Source of the DNA: Streptomyces sp. CA-210063
GTDB lineage: Bacteria; Actinomycetota; Actinomycetes; Streptomycetales; Streptomycetaceae
Direction of reading: 5' to 3'
Length of the DNA: 64,000 nt
Assembly (NCBI RefSeq): GCF_024612015.1
Contig: NZ_CP102512.1
Coordinates: forward strand, 9,734,001-9,798,000
The translations under genes were made by a program, and so were the position numbers. A model generated the notes under the pieces. The model was not told the origin of the DNA, did no database searches, and worked only from the letters and a program-made list of their open reading frames with translations. Below, in pieces: positions 1 through 7,777 of the stretch (the first letter of the stretch is position 1; each line of letters starts with the position of its first letter).

Positions 1-1058
1 CCGCCGTCCTCGGTCTGAGCGACGACCTCGCCGGCCCCGTGTACGACCGCGTTCGCGCCAAGCTGGAGCGCGAGCCCATCGAGGACCTGCGCGTGGACTT
101 CGAGGACGGCTACGGGCCGCGCCCCGACGCCGAGGAGGACGAGACCGCCGCCCGCGCCGCCCGGCTGATCGCCGACGCCTACGCCAAGGGCACGGCAGCC
201 CCGTACATGGGCATCCGTATGAAGTGCATGGAGGCGCCGGTACGCGACCGGGGCATCCGCACCCTCGACATCTTCCTCACCGGCCTGCTGGAGGCCGGCG
301 GCCTGCCCGACGGGCTGGTCCTGACCCTGCCCAAGGTCACCTACGCCGAGCAGGTCACCGCCATGGTCCGGCTCCTCGAGGCCTTCGAGAAGGCGCGCGG
401 CCTGGAGCCCGGCCGGATCGGCTTCGAGATCCAGATCGAGACCAGCCAGTCCATCCTCGCCGCCGACGGCACCGCCACCGTCGCCCGTATGATCGACGCC
501 GCCGAGGGCCGCGCCACCGGCCTGCACTACGGCACCTTCGACTACAGCGCCTGCCTCGGCGTCTCCGCCGCCTATCAGGCCAGCGACCACCCCGCCGCCG
601 ACCACGCCAAGGCGATCATGCAGGTCGCCGCGGCGGGCACCGGCGTACGCGTCTGCGACGGCTCCACCAACGTCCTGCCGGTCGGGCCCACGGAGAAGGT
701 CCACGACGCCTGGCGGCTGCACCACGGCCTCACCCGCCGCGCCCTGGCCCGCGCCTACTACCAGGGCTGGGACATGCACCCCGGCCACCTCCCCACCCGC
801 TACGCGGCCGTCTTCGCCTTCTACCGCGAGGGCTACGAACAGGCCGCCGCCCGCCTCTCCCGGTACGCCAACCGCGCCGGCGGCGATGTGATGGACGAGC
901 CCGCGACGGCCAAGGCGCTCAGCGGCTACCTGCTGCGGGGCCTCGACTGCGGCGCGCTCGACCTCGACGAGGTGGCGAAGGCGACCGGCCTGGACCGCGC
1001 CGGCCTGGAGGGCTTCGCGGCACCCCGGCGGGCGGATCCGACGATCTCCGGCCAGTAG
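1..1058 (+). CDS. DUF6986 / HpcH-like aldolase-superfamily protein (5' end missing)
   Basis: The frame is already open at the window edge (first full codon at base 3), so only the C-terminal part, about 350 residues, is seen. The segment has an acidic VDFEDGYG motif early on and a GFEIQIETSQ strand, both typical of the TIM-barrel HpcH/HpaI aldolase and citrate lyase beta superfamily, where such acidic residues bind the divalent metal. Streptomyces proteins of this kind are now grouped as DUF6986. The superfamily cleaves or forms C-C bonds on 2-oxo acids or acyl-CoA thioesters, but the substrate of this subgroup is not known to me. It ends 128 bases before the kinase gene on the same strand. 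Family is likely, function is not established. Confidence 0.75.
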   Translation, partial: AVLGLSDDLAGPVYDRVRAKLEREPIEDLRVDFEDGYGPRPDAEEDETAARAARLIADAYAKGTAAPYMGIRMKCMEAPVRDRGIRTLDIFLTGLLEAGGLPDGLVLTLPKVTYAEQVTAMVRLLEAFEKARGLEPGRIGFEIQIETSQSILAADGTATVARMIDAAEGRATGLHYGTFDYSACLGVSAAYQASDHPAADHAKAIMQVAAAGTGVRVCDGSTNVLPVGPTEKVHDAWRLHHGLTRRALARAYYQGWDMHPGHLPTRYAAVFAFYREGYEQAAARLSRYANRAGGDVMDEPATAKALSGYLLRGLDCGALDLDEVAKATGLDRAGLEGFAAPRRADPTISGQ

Positions 1059-1186
1059 GCGGGCGGGTCGGACGGCGGCGGGTACGTGGTGGTCCTGTGA
1101 CAGCCGTCGCGGCCGGTCCGAGGCGCCCCGCCCCGCGTCGTACGCTGTACGCCCACTCATCGGTCGGTCACAGGAACGGGGCGTAG

Positions 1187-3028
1187 GTGTCTTCGGGGGC
1201 GAACCAACAGGCGGACGGTGCCGGGCGGTTGCTCGTCGGGCGGTACCGGGTCGTGGAGCAACTCGGACGCGGCGGCATGGGCGTCGTCTGGCGGGCCGTG
1301 GACGAGGTGCTCCACCGCGAGGTCGCCCTCAAGGAACTGCGCACCTACACGGACGCGGCCGGGCCCGAACTGGCCGACCTGAGCCTGCGGATGCAGCGCG
1401 AGGCCCGGGCCGCCGCCCGCGTCCGGCACCCCGGAGTCGTCGCCGTGCACGACGTGGCCGAGGTCGACGGGCGCCCGCTGATCGTCATGGAACTCGTCGA
1501 CGGCCCGTCCCTGGACGACGTCCTGCGCGACCGGGGTCTCCTCGACCCCCGCGAGGCCGCCGCCATCGGCGCCAAGGTCATGGACGCCCTGGCCGCCGCC
1601 CACCGGGTCGGCGTACTGCACCGTGACGTCAAGCCCGGCAACATCCTCCTGGACCGCTCCGGCCGGGTCGTCCTCACCGACTTCGGCATCGCCACCATGG
1701 AGGACCCGGGCGACGGCTCCGCCACCCACCTCACCCGCAGCGGCGAACTCGTCGGCTCCCTCGACTATCTGGCCCCCGAGCGCGCCCAGGGCCACGACCC
1801 CGGCCCCGCCTCCGACATCTGGGCACTCGGCGCCACCCTGTACGCGGCCGTCGAGGGCTCGTCCCCGTTCCGGCGTACGTCCACCTGGTCGACGCTCACC
1901 GCGATCGTGGGCGACCCGCTGCCCGAATCACAGCGGTCGGGACCGCTCGAACCCGTCCTGCAACAGCTGATGGACAAGCGCCCGGAGCACCGCCCGGACG
2001 CCGACGCGGCCCGGGAACTGCTGGAGACGGTGGCCGCCGGGGGCCCGCTCGACTCCCCGACGGCCGGGTCGAACGGGCCGAGAGCGGAGACCACGCGGAT
2101 CGTTCCTTCGGTGCCGCCGGGGTTCGGGCCGCCGACGGCGGGCGCGGCATCCGGCGGGACGGGCGCGGCATCCGGGTTCGGTTCGACGGTCCCGACCCCC
2201 GGCTTCGGGCCGCCCCAGCCGGTCGCCGGGCCCGGCACCGGGGCGTCCTCCGAGATCGTCGGCCACGGTGCCGGCGCCCCACAGACAGCCGGCCCCGCGT
2301 CGGGACCCGCCACCACGGTGGCCCCGACCGGCGACCGCCCCGGCAAGGGCCGCGCGCTGCTCGCCGCCGTGGCCGTCGCCGTCGTCCTCGCCGCCACCGG
2401 CGTCACGGTCGCGCTGCTCAACGGGAACGACGACACCGAGACGGGCGCCCAGCCCTCGCCCACCGACTCGACCACCGCCACCCCCTCCAAGGGCCCCAGC
2501 CAGGGCACCGTCGATCTCTCCGACGACTCCGACGCCAAGGAGAAGGGGAAGGGGAAGGACGACAAGGTGTCCCCGAGCCCGACCGAGGAGGCCGAGAAGA
2601 AGGAGAAGGAGACCGAGGCGTCCGCCTCCCCGTCGAAGAACGCCGACGGCGGTACCACGGGCGGCGGTTCGGCAGGCTCGGGCGGCTCCACCAGCGGTGG
2701 TACGACCACCGGCGGTGCACCCGGCGGAGGCGAGTCCACGCCGGAACCGTCCTGCGTCTCGATCGGCGGAGGCAAGTACAACTGCACGGTCTGGCGCACC
2801 GCCGACTCCTACACCGCCTCCGGCACCAAGGTCGGCGTCCTCAACCAGGGCACCAACTACTTCTACTGCCAGCAGAACCTCGGCCGCCGCGAGACCTACG
2901 GCGAGTGGACCAACGTCTGGTGGGCCAAGACCGACGACGACAGGGGCAACACGAACGTCTTCGTCAGCGACGTCTATATCCAGGGCGGCGACAACGACGC
3001 CCCGGTGCCCGGCCTCCCGGTCTGCTGA
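1187..3028 (+). CDS. transmembrane Ser/Thr protein kinase with extracytoplasmic C-terminal domain
   Basis: 613-residue Hanks-type kinase. The cytoplasmic kinase domain (about residues 18-285) has the glycine loop GRGGMG, the ATP-binding K49, the catalytic HRDVKPGN loop (D147) and the metal-binding DFG (D165). A Pro/Gly/Ala-rich juxtamembrane stretch leads to one membrane helix at about residues 388-410. Outside lies a low-complexity Ser/Thr/Gly/Lys/Glu stalk and a roughly 90-residue globular end with four cysteines, ending at a C-terminal Cys. That end resembles a small SH3-like domain rather than PASTA repeats. The GTG start follows GGAACGGGG. Its 3' end overlaps the opposite-strand gene by 55 bases. 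Kinase function is secure; ligand and targets are unknown. Confidence 0.93.
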   Translation: MSSGANQQADGAGRLLVGRYRVVEQLGRGGMGVVWRAVDEVLHREVALKELRTYTDAAGPELADLSLRMQREARAAARVRHPGVVAVHDVAEVDGRPLIVMELVDGPSLDDVLRDRGLLDPREAAAIGAKVMDALAAAHRVGVLHRDVKPGNILLDRSGRVVLTDFGIATMEDPGDGSATHLTRSGELVGSLDYLAPERAQGHDPGPASDIWALGATLYAAVEGSSPFRRTSTWSTLTAIVGDPLPESQRSGPLEPVLQQLMDKRPEHRPDADAARELLETVAAGGPLDSPTAGSNGPRAETTRIVPSVPPGFGPPTAGAASGGTGAASGFGSTVPTPGFGPPQPVAGPGTGASSEIVGHGAGAPQTAGPASGPATTVAPTGDRPGKGRALLAAVAVAVVLAATGVTVALLNGNDDTETGAQPSPTDSTTATPSKGPSQGTVDLSDDSDAKEKGKGKDDKVSPSPTEEAEKKEKETEASASPSKNADGGTTGGGSAGSGGSTSGGTTTGGAPGGGESTPEPSCVSIGGGKYNCTVWRTADSYTASGTKVGVLNQGTNYFYCQQNLGRRETYGEWTNVWWAKTDDDRGNTNVFVSDVYIQGGDNDAPVPGLPVC

Positions 3029-3819
3029 GCCCGGGCGGTGCCCAGTCGGGCCTGCGACCGCGGATGCGGCCGTACGTACTGCTCCAGACCGGACACCGTC
3101 GTCCACCTCTTCTCGGCGAACACCTCCCGGCCCCGCACGCACAGACCGCGATTGCCGCGCGCCCGGGCGCAGAACTCGTCCGGTGTGGTGCCGAACAGTT
3201 CGCGCAACTCCGCCGACGCGGCGAGGAGTTCGCTGATCAGCGGGCGCTGCCGGCCCGGATGGGGACGCGGGCCCGGGCCGCCGTTGTGCAGAACACCCCA
3301 CCGGTTGACGTAGATCCAGGCCTGGTCGAGGACGTCGCCCGACTCCAGCTCGATCCGGAAGTCGGCGGCGGGGAGGACGGCCCGGTGGAAGTTGCCGGTC
3401 GGTGAGTCGACGCCCTCGCTCGTGTCGACCACGGCGAGCTGTGCCTCGTTGAGCCAGGTGAGGAACAGTTCGCGGGTGGAGCCGGGGGAGTGGAAGGGAG
3501 ACGCGGACATGTAGCCGAGCAGGCTGACATGGGCCGAGACGCCGACCCCGATGTCGGTGACCCTGGCCCTGACCATGGGGATCCGGCACTCCACGCCGTG
3601 CTCCGCCATCTTGTGCACGAGCTGCGCGGGGCAGGCGTTGGAGCCGACCGAGAGGACGGGGACACGGTCCTCGAAGACGAGCGTGTCCAGCGGCAGTATC
3701 CGGTTGCCGTCAAGGAGCGCGGACTCCGGGGGCCACCTACCCGGATAGCTCAGCGGGTCCTCGCGCGGCGCCACGGCGAGGTCGAGCGCTTCGAGCGTAC
3801 GGGGATCGGGGGCTTCCAA
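2974..3819 (-). CDS. conserved hypothetical protein downstream of lacI-type regulator
   Basis: 281 codons starting at a TTG three bases after the LacI-type stop; a GTG at 3774 is an alternative. Neither has a strong ribosome site, so the N-terminus is uncertain. The sequence LSVGSNACPAQLVHKM resembles the opening strand and loop of gamma-glutamylcyclotransferase-like folds, but I see no further diagnostic motif, signal peptide or membrane segment. Codon use is typical for the window, supporting a real gene. The last 18 codons run antisense over the kinase 3' end, which is unusual but tolerable for convergent genes. It is probably cotranscribed with the regulator. Function unknown. Confidence 0.6.
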   Translation of the reverse strand: MEAPDPRTLEALDLAVAPREDPLSYPGRWPPESALLDGNRILPLDTLVFEDRVPVLSVGSNACPAQLVHKMAEHGVECRIPMVRARVTDIGVGVSAHVSLLGYMSASPFHSPGSTRELFLTWLNEAQLAVVDTSEGVDSPTGNFHRAVLPAADFRIELESGDVLDQAWIYVNRWGVLHNGGPGPRPHPGRQRPLISELLAASAELRELFGTTPDEFCARARGNRGLCVRGREVFAEKRWTTVSGLEQYVRPHPRSQARLGTARAQQTGRPGTGASLSPPWI

Positions 3820-3822
3820 CGG

Positions 3823-4872
3823 TCAGTCCGCGGGCGGCAGTTCGCCCGAGCCGCGGGCGATCAGCCGGGTCGGCAGCTCGATGCGCTCCGGCGTGAGGAG
3901 GGAGCCGTCCAGCTGCCGGAAGAGGCGCTCGGCGGCGGTGCGTCCCAGCAGGGCGGGGTCCTGGGCGACCACGGTGATGCCCGGCCGGAGCAGATCGGCC
4001 AGCTCGAAGTCGTCGAAGCCGACGAGGGCGACCTGGCGGGAGTGCTCGGCGAGGACCCGCACGACCGTGACCGTCACCCGGTTGTTGCCCGCGAAGACCG
4101 CCGTGACGGGCGCCGGGCCGGACAGCATCTCCTCGGCCGCCCTGCGGACCCGCTCCGGGTCGGTGACGCCGAGGGACATCCAGGCGTCCTCGACCGCTAT
4201 GCCCGCGTCCTCCATGGCGGTCCGGTAACCGCGCAGCCGTTCGGCGGCGGTGTGGATGCGGGGCATGTCGCCGATGAAGCCGATCCGGCGGTGGCCGTGG
4301 GCGATGAGGTGGGCCACGCCGTCACGGGCGCCGCCGAAGCTGTCCGAGAGCACCACGTCCGCGTCGATCCGCCCGGCCGGGCGGTCCACGAACACCGTGG
4401 CGACACCCGCCCTGATCTCGGGCTCCAGATAGCGGTGGTCGTCCCCCGCCGGGATGACGACCAGCCCGTCCACCCGGCGCGCGCACAGCGCCAGCGCCAG
4501 CTCCTGCTCACGGTCCGGGTCCTCCGCGCTGGACCCGTTGATCAGCAGCGAGCCGTGGGCGCGGGACACCTCCTCCACCGCCCGGCTGAGGGGGCCGTAG
4601 AACGGGTCGGCGAGGTCCTCCAGGACCAGGCCGATGCTGGCCGTACGGCCCTTGCGCAGCACCCGCGCGCTGTCGTTGCGCCGGAAGCCGAGTGCCTCGA
4701 TCGCCTCCTGGACGCGGCGCTCGGTGTCGGGGGTGACGCCCGCCTCGCCGTTCACCACCCGGGAGACCGTCTTCAGACCCACACCGGCCCGCGCCGCGAC
4801 GTCCTTCATCGTGGGACGGTTGCCGTAGCGGTTCTCGGGGCGGCGGGCGATGCCGTTGGCGGTCTCGGGCAC
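3823..4872 (-). CDS. LacI-family transcriptional regulator
   Basis: 349 residues from the GTG at 4872; longer upstream readings are not supported, and ATG 4809 lies inside the conserved helix-turn-helix lead-in. The N-terminal DNA-binding domain reads TMKDVAARAGVGLKTVSRVV, then hinge residues RVLRKGRT and a periplasmic-binding-protein-like sugar sensor (about residues 75-345) ending in a conserved RLIARGSGE tail. It is divergent from a ROK sugar kinase with 254 bases between them, and that gap holds a 12-base palindrome centred on CG, the shape LacI proteins bind. Likely represses itself and the kinase in response to a sugar or sugar phosphate. The inducer cannot be read from sequence. Confidence 0.9.
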   Translation of the reverse strand: MPETANGIARRPENRYGNRPTMKDVAARAGVGLKTVSRVVNGEAGVTPDTERRVQEAIEALGFRRNDSARVLRKGRTASIGLVLEDLADPFYGPLSRAVEEVSRAHGSLLINGSSAEDPDREQELALALCARRVDGLVVIPAGDDHRYLEPEIRAGVATVFVDRPAGRIDADVVLSDSFGGARDGVAHLIAHGHRRIGFIGDMPRIHTAAERLRGYRTAMEDAGIAVEDAWMSLGVTDPERVRRAAEEMLSGPAPVTAVFAGNNRVTVTVVRVLAEHSRQVALVGFDDFELADLLRPGITVVAQDPALLGRTAAERLFRQLDGSLLTPERIELPTRLIARGSGELPPAD

Positions 4873-4969
4873 TGTGCGCTGTCCTGTCCTGTCGTCCACG
4901 GGGTGTGGTCGGTGGTGCCGTGTCGGAATGGTGCGGTTATTGAGGATGTGGCGTCGAGCATAGAGCCTG

Positions 4970-4981
4970 GACAACGTTGTC
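4970..4981. promoter_or_regulatory. candidate LacI-type operator
   Basis: Perfect 12-base palindrome GACAACGTTGTC with the central CG step typical of LacI/PurR family operators. It lies between the divergent LacI-type gene and the ROK kinase gene. Binding by the adjacent regulator is inferred. Confidence 0.6.
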
Positions 4982-5126
4982 ACAGCCGGGAGAGACTGTC
5001 TATCGCATTCTCTGGCCGGCGCCCCCCACCAGGCGAGCGTCGTGCTGCCAGTTTTCCGGCCGGAGATCCGGGTGCCGCTGGATTCGGGCGCCCGGTAGGA
5101 GACTCGCAGCGGGAGAACTGACACTG

Positions 5127-6080
5127 ATGCAGACCGACCTCGTGGCCGCGCTCGACATCGGCGGCACCAAGATCGCCGGGGCGCTGGTGGACGGCCACGG
5201 CCGGATCCTGGTGCGCGCCCAGCGCCCGACGCCCGCCCAGCAGGACGGCGACACCGTGATGCGGGCCGTCGAGGAGGTCCTCGGCGAACTCACCGCCGCC
5301 CCGCTGTGGGGCGGGGCCACGGCCGTCGGGATCGGCAGCGCGGGCCCGGTCGACGCCTCGGCCGGCACGGTCAGCCCCGTGAACGTACCCGGCTGGCGCG
5401 GCTTCCCCCTGGTCGAGCGGGTGCGGGCCGTGACCGGCGGGCTCCCCGTCGAGCTGATCGGCGACGGCGTGGCCATCACGGCGGCCGAGCACTGGCAGGG
5501 CGCGGCCCGCGGCCACGACAACGCGCTGTGCATGGTGGTGTCGACGGGTGTCGGCGGTGGCCTGGTCCTCGGCGGGAAGCTGCACGCCGGGCCCACGGGC
5601 AACGCCGGCCACATCGGTCACATCAGCGTCGACCTCGACGGTGACCGCTGCCCCTGCGGTGCCCGTGGCTGCGTCGAGCGCATCGCCAGCGGCCCCAACA
5701 TCGCCCGCCGCGCGCTGGACAACGGCTGGCGGCCCGGCCCCGACGGCGACACCTCCGCCGCCGCGGTCGCCACCGCCGCCCGTGCCGGGGATCCCGTGGC
5801 GGTCGCCTCCTTCGAACGCGCCGCGCAGGCCCTCGCCGCCGGTATCGCCGCCACCGCCACCCTCGTCGAGATCGACATAGCCGTCATCGGCGGCGGTGTC
5901 GCGGGCGCCGGCGACATCCTGTTCGCCCCCCTGCGCACTGCCCTCAAGGACTACGCCACGCTGTCCTTCGTGCAGGACCTGACCATCGCCCCGGCCGTCA
6001 TGGGCACGGACGCCGGCCTGGTGGGCGCGGCCGCGGCGGCGCTGGCGCGTCGGCCCAGCACGCCGGTGGCCGGAGGGTGA
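5127..6080 (+). CDS. ROK-family sugar kinase
   Basis: 317 residues from ATG 5127, preceded by GGGAG at a suitable distance; the longer GTG/ATG reading upstream would run through the operator region. The phosphate-binding DIGGTK loop is at residues 10-15. The ROK signature with the zinc site is at G161-C182 (GHIGHIS, then CPCGARGC with C175, C177 and C182). There is no N-terminal winged helix, so this is a kinase rather than a ROK repressor. Relatives phosphorylate glucose, N-acetylglucosamine, N-acetylmannosamine or allose in the cytosol. The divergent LacI regulator supports an inducible sugar role; the exact substrate is open. Confidence 0.88.
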   Translation: MQTDLVAALDIGGTKIAGALVDGHGRILVRAQRPTPAQQDGDTVMRAVEEVLGELTAAPLWGGATAVGIGSAGPVDASAGTVSPVNVPGWRGFPLVERVRAVTGGLPVELIGDGVAITAAEHWQGAARGHDNALCMVVSTGVGGGLVLGGKLHAGPTGNAGHIGHISVDLDGDRCPCGARGCVERIASGPNIARRALDNGWRPGPDGDTSAAAVATAARAGDPVAVASFERAAQALAAGIAATATLVEIDIAVIGGGVAGAGDILFAPLRTALKDYATLSFVQDLTIAPAVMGTDAGLVGAAAAALARRPSTPVAGG

Positions 6081-6159
6081 CAGCCGCCGCCGGGGGTGGC
6101 CGCGGAAGAGCCGGAAATCGGGGCGTGACCCCTCGCCCGGTTCCGCAGTTGAGCGGGGC

Positions 6160-6423
6160 ATGAAGAAGCGCAGCATGCTCGCCATCGCCTCCCTCGCCAC
6201 CGGGTTCGTCGTCGCGGCCATCACGCCGTCGCACGGCCTCGACGCCGCGGACACGCTCGGGAAGACCGACGCACTGAGCAAACTGGACGTCGAGGGCACG
6301 CTCGGCAAGGTCGGCAAGACGGTCTCCAGCGACAGCCTGGCCGTCGACGAGGACGCGTTGGGCGGCAAGGCGGGCCAGGAGGGTCAGGAAGGCAAGGGCG
6401 CCAAGGGCGGCAAGGAGGGCTGA
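6160..6423 (+). CDS. small secreted Gly/Lys-rich hypothetical protein
   Basis: 87 residues. The N-terminus (MKKRS, then about 17 hydrophobic residues ending near ITPSHG) is a good signal peptide. The mature part is Asp/Leu/Gly/Lys rich and ends in a KGAKGGKEG tail, with no catalytic motif. GAGCGGGG lies just ahead of the ATG. A strong hairpin terminator follows at 6476-6506, which supports a single-gene transcript. No recognised family; role in the cell envelope is only inferred from the signal peptide. Confidence 0.6.
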   Translation: MKKRSMLAIASLATGFVVAAITPSHGLDAADTLGKTDALSKLDVEGTLGKVGKTVSSDSLAVDEDALGGKAGQEGQEGKGAKGGKEG

Positions 6424-6475
6424 CGGCCTGGCAGCGGGCAGCGGATTCCCTTTCGTTCCCCATCGCATCGCAGGT

Positions 6476-6506
6476 GGCGGGTCCCCCACTCGGTGGGGGA
6501 CCCGCC
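6476..6506 (+). terminator. strong intrinsic terminator hairpin
   Basis: 13-base perfect arms (6476-6488 and 6494-6506) around a 5-base loop, almost all G/C. It sits 50 bases after the small secreted protein gene and before the Nudix fusion gene. There is no clear T-run, as is common in Streptomyces terminators. Confidence 0.75.
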
Positions 6507-6594
6507 GTCGTCGTATTTCGGCTCCTTATCAGCGGCTGGTTTCCGTGGCGGAGTGGAGGGCAAGCCTCAGGGGGTCAACAGAAGAGGGGGAACC

Positions 6595-7635
6595 GTGACC
6601 GTCGTTTGGATCAACGGCGCGTTCGGTGCGGGGAAGACCACCACCGCACGGGAACTGATCGAACTGATCCCGAACAGCACACTCTTCGACCCCGAGGTCA
6701 TCGGCGGCGCACTGACACACATGCTGCCGGCCAAACGCCTCGCCGAGGTCGGCGACTTCCAGGACCTGCCGAGCTGGCGACGGCTCGTGGTCGACACCGC
6801 CGCCGCCCTGCTCGCCGAGCTGGGCGGCACCCTCGTGGTCCCCATGACGCTGCTCCGCCAGGAGTACCGCGACGAGATCTTCGGCGGCCTCGCCGCCCGC
6901 CGCATCACCGTCCGGCATCTGCTCCTGGCCCCGGCCGAAACGATACTGCGAGAGCGAATAGCCGGGCGGGAGGTACCGCCCGACCTCCCCGACGGTGAGA
7001 TGCGGCTGCGCCAATGGGCGTACGACCACATCGCGCCCTACCGCGCCGCCCTGGGCGGCTGGCTCACCGCCGATGCCCACCTCGTCGACACCGGCGCCCT
7101 CACCCCGTACGAGACCGCGCGGCGCATCGCCGATGCCGTGGCCGCCGACGACGTACCCGTGTGCGACATCGTGCAGACCCCCGAGCCGACCGCCGAGACG
7201 GTCGCCGCGGGGGTCCTGCTGTTCGACGAGGACGACCGGGTTCTGCTCGTCGATCCGACCTACAAGGCCGGATGGGAGTTCCCCGGTGGGGTCGTGGAGG
7301 CCGGTGAGGCGCCGGCGCGTGCGGGGGTGCGTGAGGTTCTTGAGGAGACCGGGATACGGCTGGCCGACGTGCCCCGGATGCTGGTCGTGGACTGGGAGGC
7401 ACCCGCGCCGCCCAGATACGGCGGACTGCGCCTCCTTTTCGACGGGGGTCGAATCGATACCAGCGGTGCTCAGCGGCCCGTTCTGCCCGGGCCCGAGCTG
7501 CGCGGCTGGCGATTCGTCACGGAGGAGGAGGCCGAGGATCTGCTGCCGCCGGTTCGGTATGAAAGGTTGCGGTGGGCGTTGCGGGCACGGGAGAGGGGCG
7601 CTGCGTTGTACTTGGAGGCTGGGGTGCCGGTGTGA
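6595..7635 (+). CDS. P-loop kinase / Nudix hydrolase fusion protein
   Basis: 346 residues from GTG 6595, which has AGAGGGGG five bases upstream. The N-terminal half opens with the Walker A loop GAFGAGKT (residues 8-15) and has the size and layout of small-molecule P-loop kinases (AAA_33/zeta-like). The C-terminal half (about 200-340) is a Nudix domain whose box starts at G231 and matches GX5EX7REVXEEXGI. A kinase joined to a nucleoside-diphosphate-X hydrolase suggests salvage or clean-up of a nucleotide-like compound, but the substrate is unknown. It is a single open frame with no sign of sequencing fusion. Confidence 0.85.
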   Translation: MTVVWINGAFGAGKTTTARELIELIPNSTLFDPEVIGGALTHMLPAKRLAEVGDFQDLPSWRRLVVDTAAALLAELGGTLVVPMTLLRQEYRDEIFGGLAARRITVRHLLLAPAETILRERIAGREVPPDLPDGEMRLRQWAYDHIAPYRAALGGWLTADAHLVDTGALTPYETARRIADAVAADDVPVCDIVQTPEPTAETVAAGVLLFDEDDRVLLVDPTYKAGWEFPGGVVEAGEAPARAGVREVLEETGIRLADVPRMLVVDWEAPAPPRYGGLRLLFDGGRIDTSGAQRPVLPGPELRGWRFVTEEEAEDLLPPVRYERLRWALRARERGAALYLEAGVPV

Positions 7636-7670
7636 CGGTTCGCCGTCGCGTCTCGGGGAGGCCGTGGGGC

Positions 7671-7750
7671 GACTGCGGGTTGTTCGTGGTTGCTCGCGCC
7701 CACGCGGCGGAGCCGCACATGTAACAGCCCCGCGCCCCTGACGGGGCGCG
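7671..7750 (+). repeat. dispersed intergenic repeat, copy A
   Basis: About 80 bases starting CTGCGGGTTGTTCGTGGTTG and ending in a GC hairpin (arms 7730-7738 and 7743-7751, loop TGAC). The inner block CGCCCACGCGGCGGAGCCGC recurs exactly in copy C near 42.3 kb, and the flanking blocks recur in copy B near 22.7 kb. It lies between convergent gene ends, so it may terminate both. Confidence 0.8.
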
Positions 7751-7777
7751 GTACCGCACCGGCGTCGACATGTTCGG

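Noticed and set aside
1928..3589. 553-residue minus-strand frame across the kinase 3' part
   Set aside because: Low-complexity shadow; the better frame on that strand is the hypothetical gene ending at 2974.
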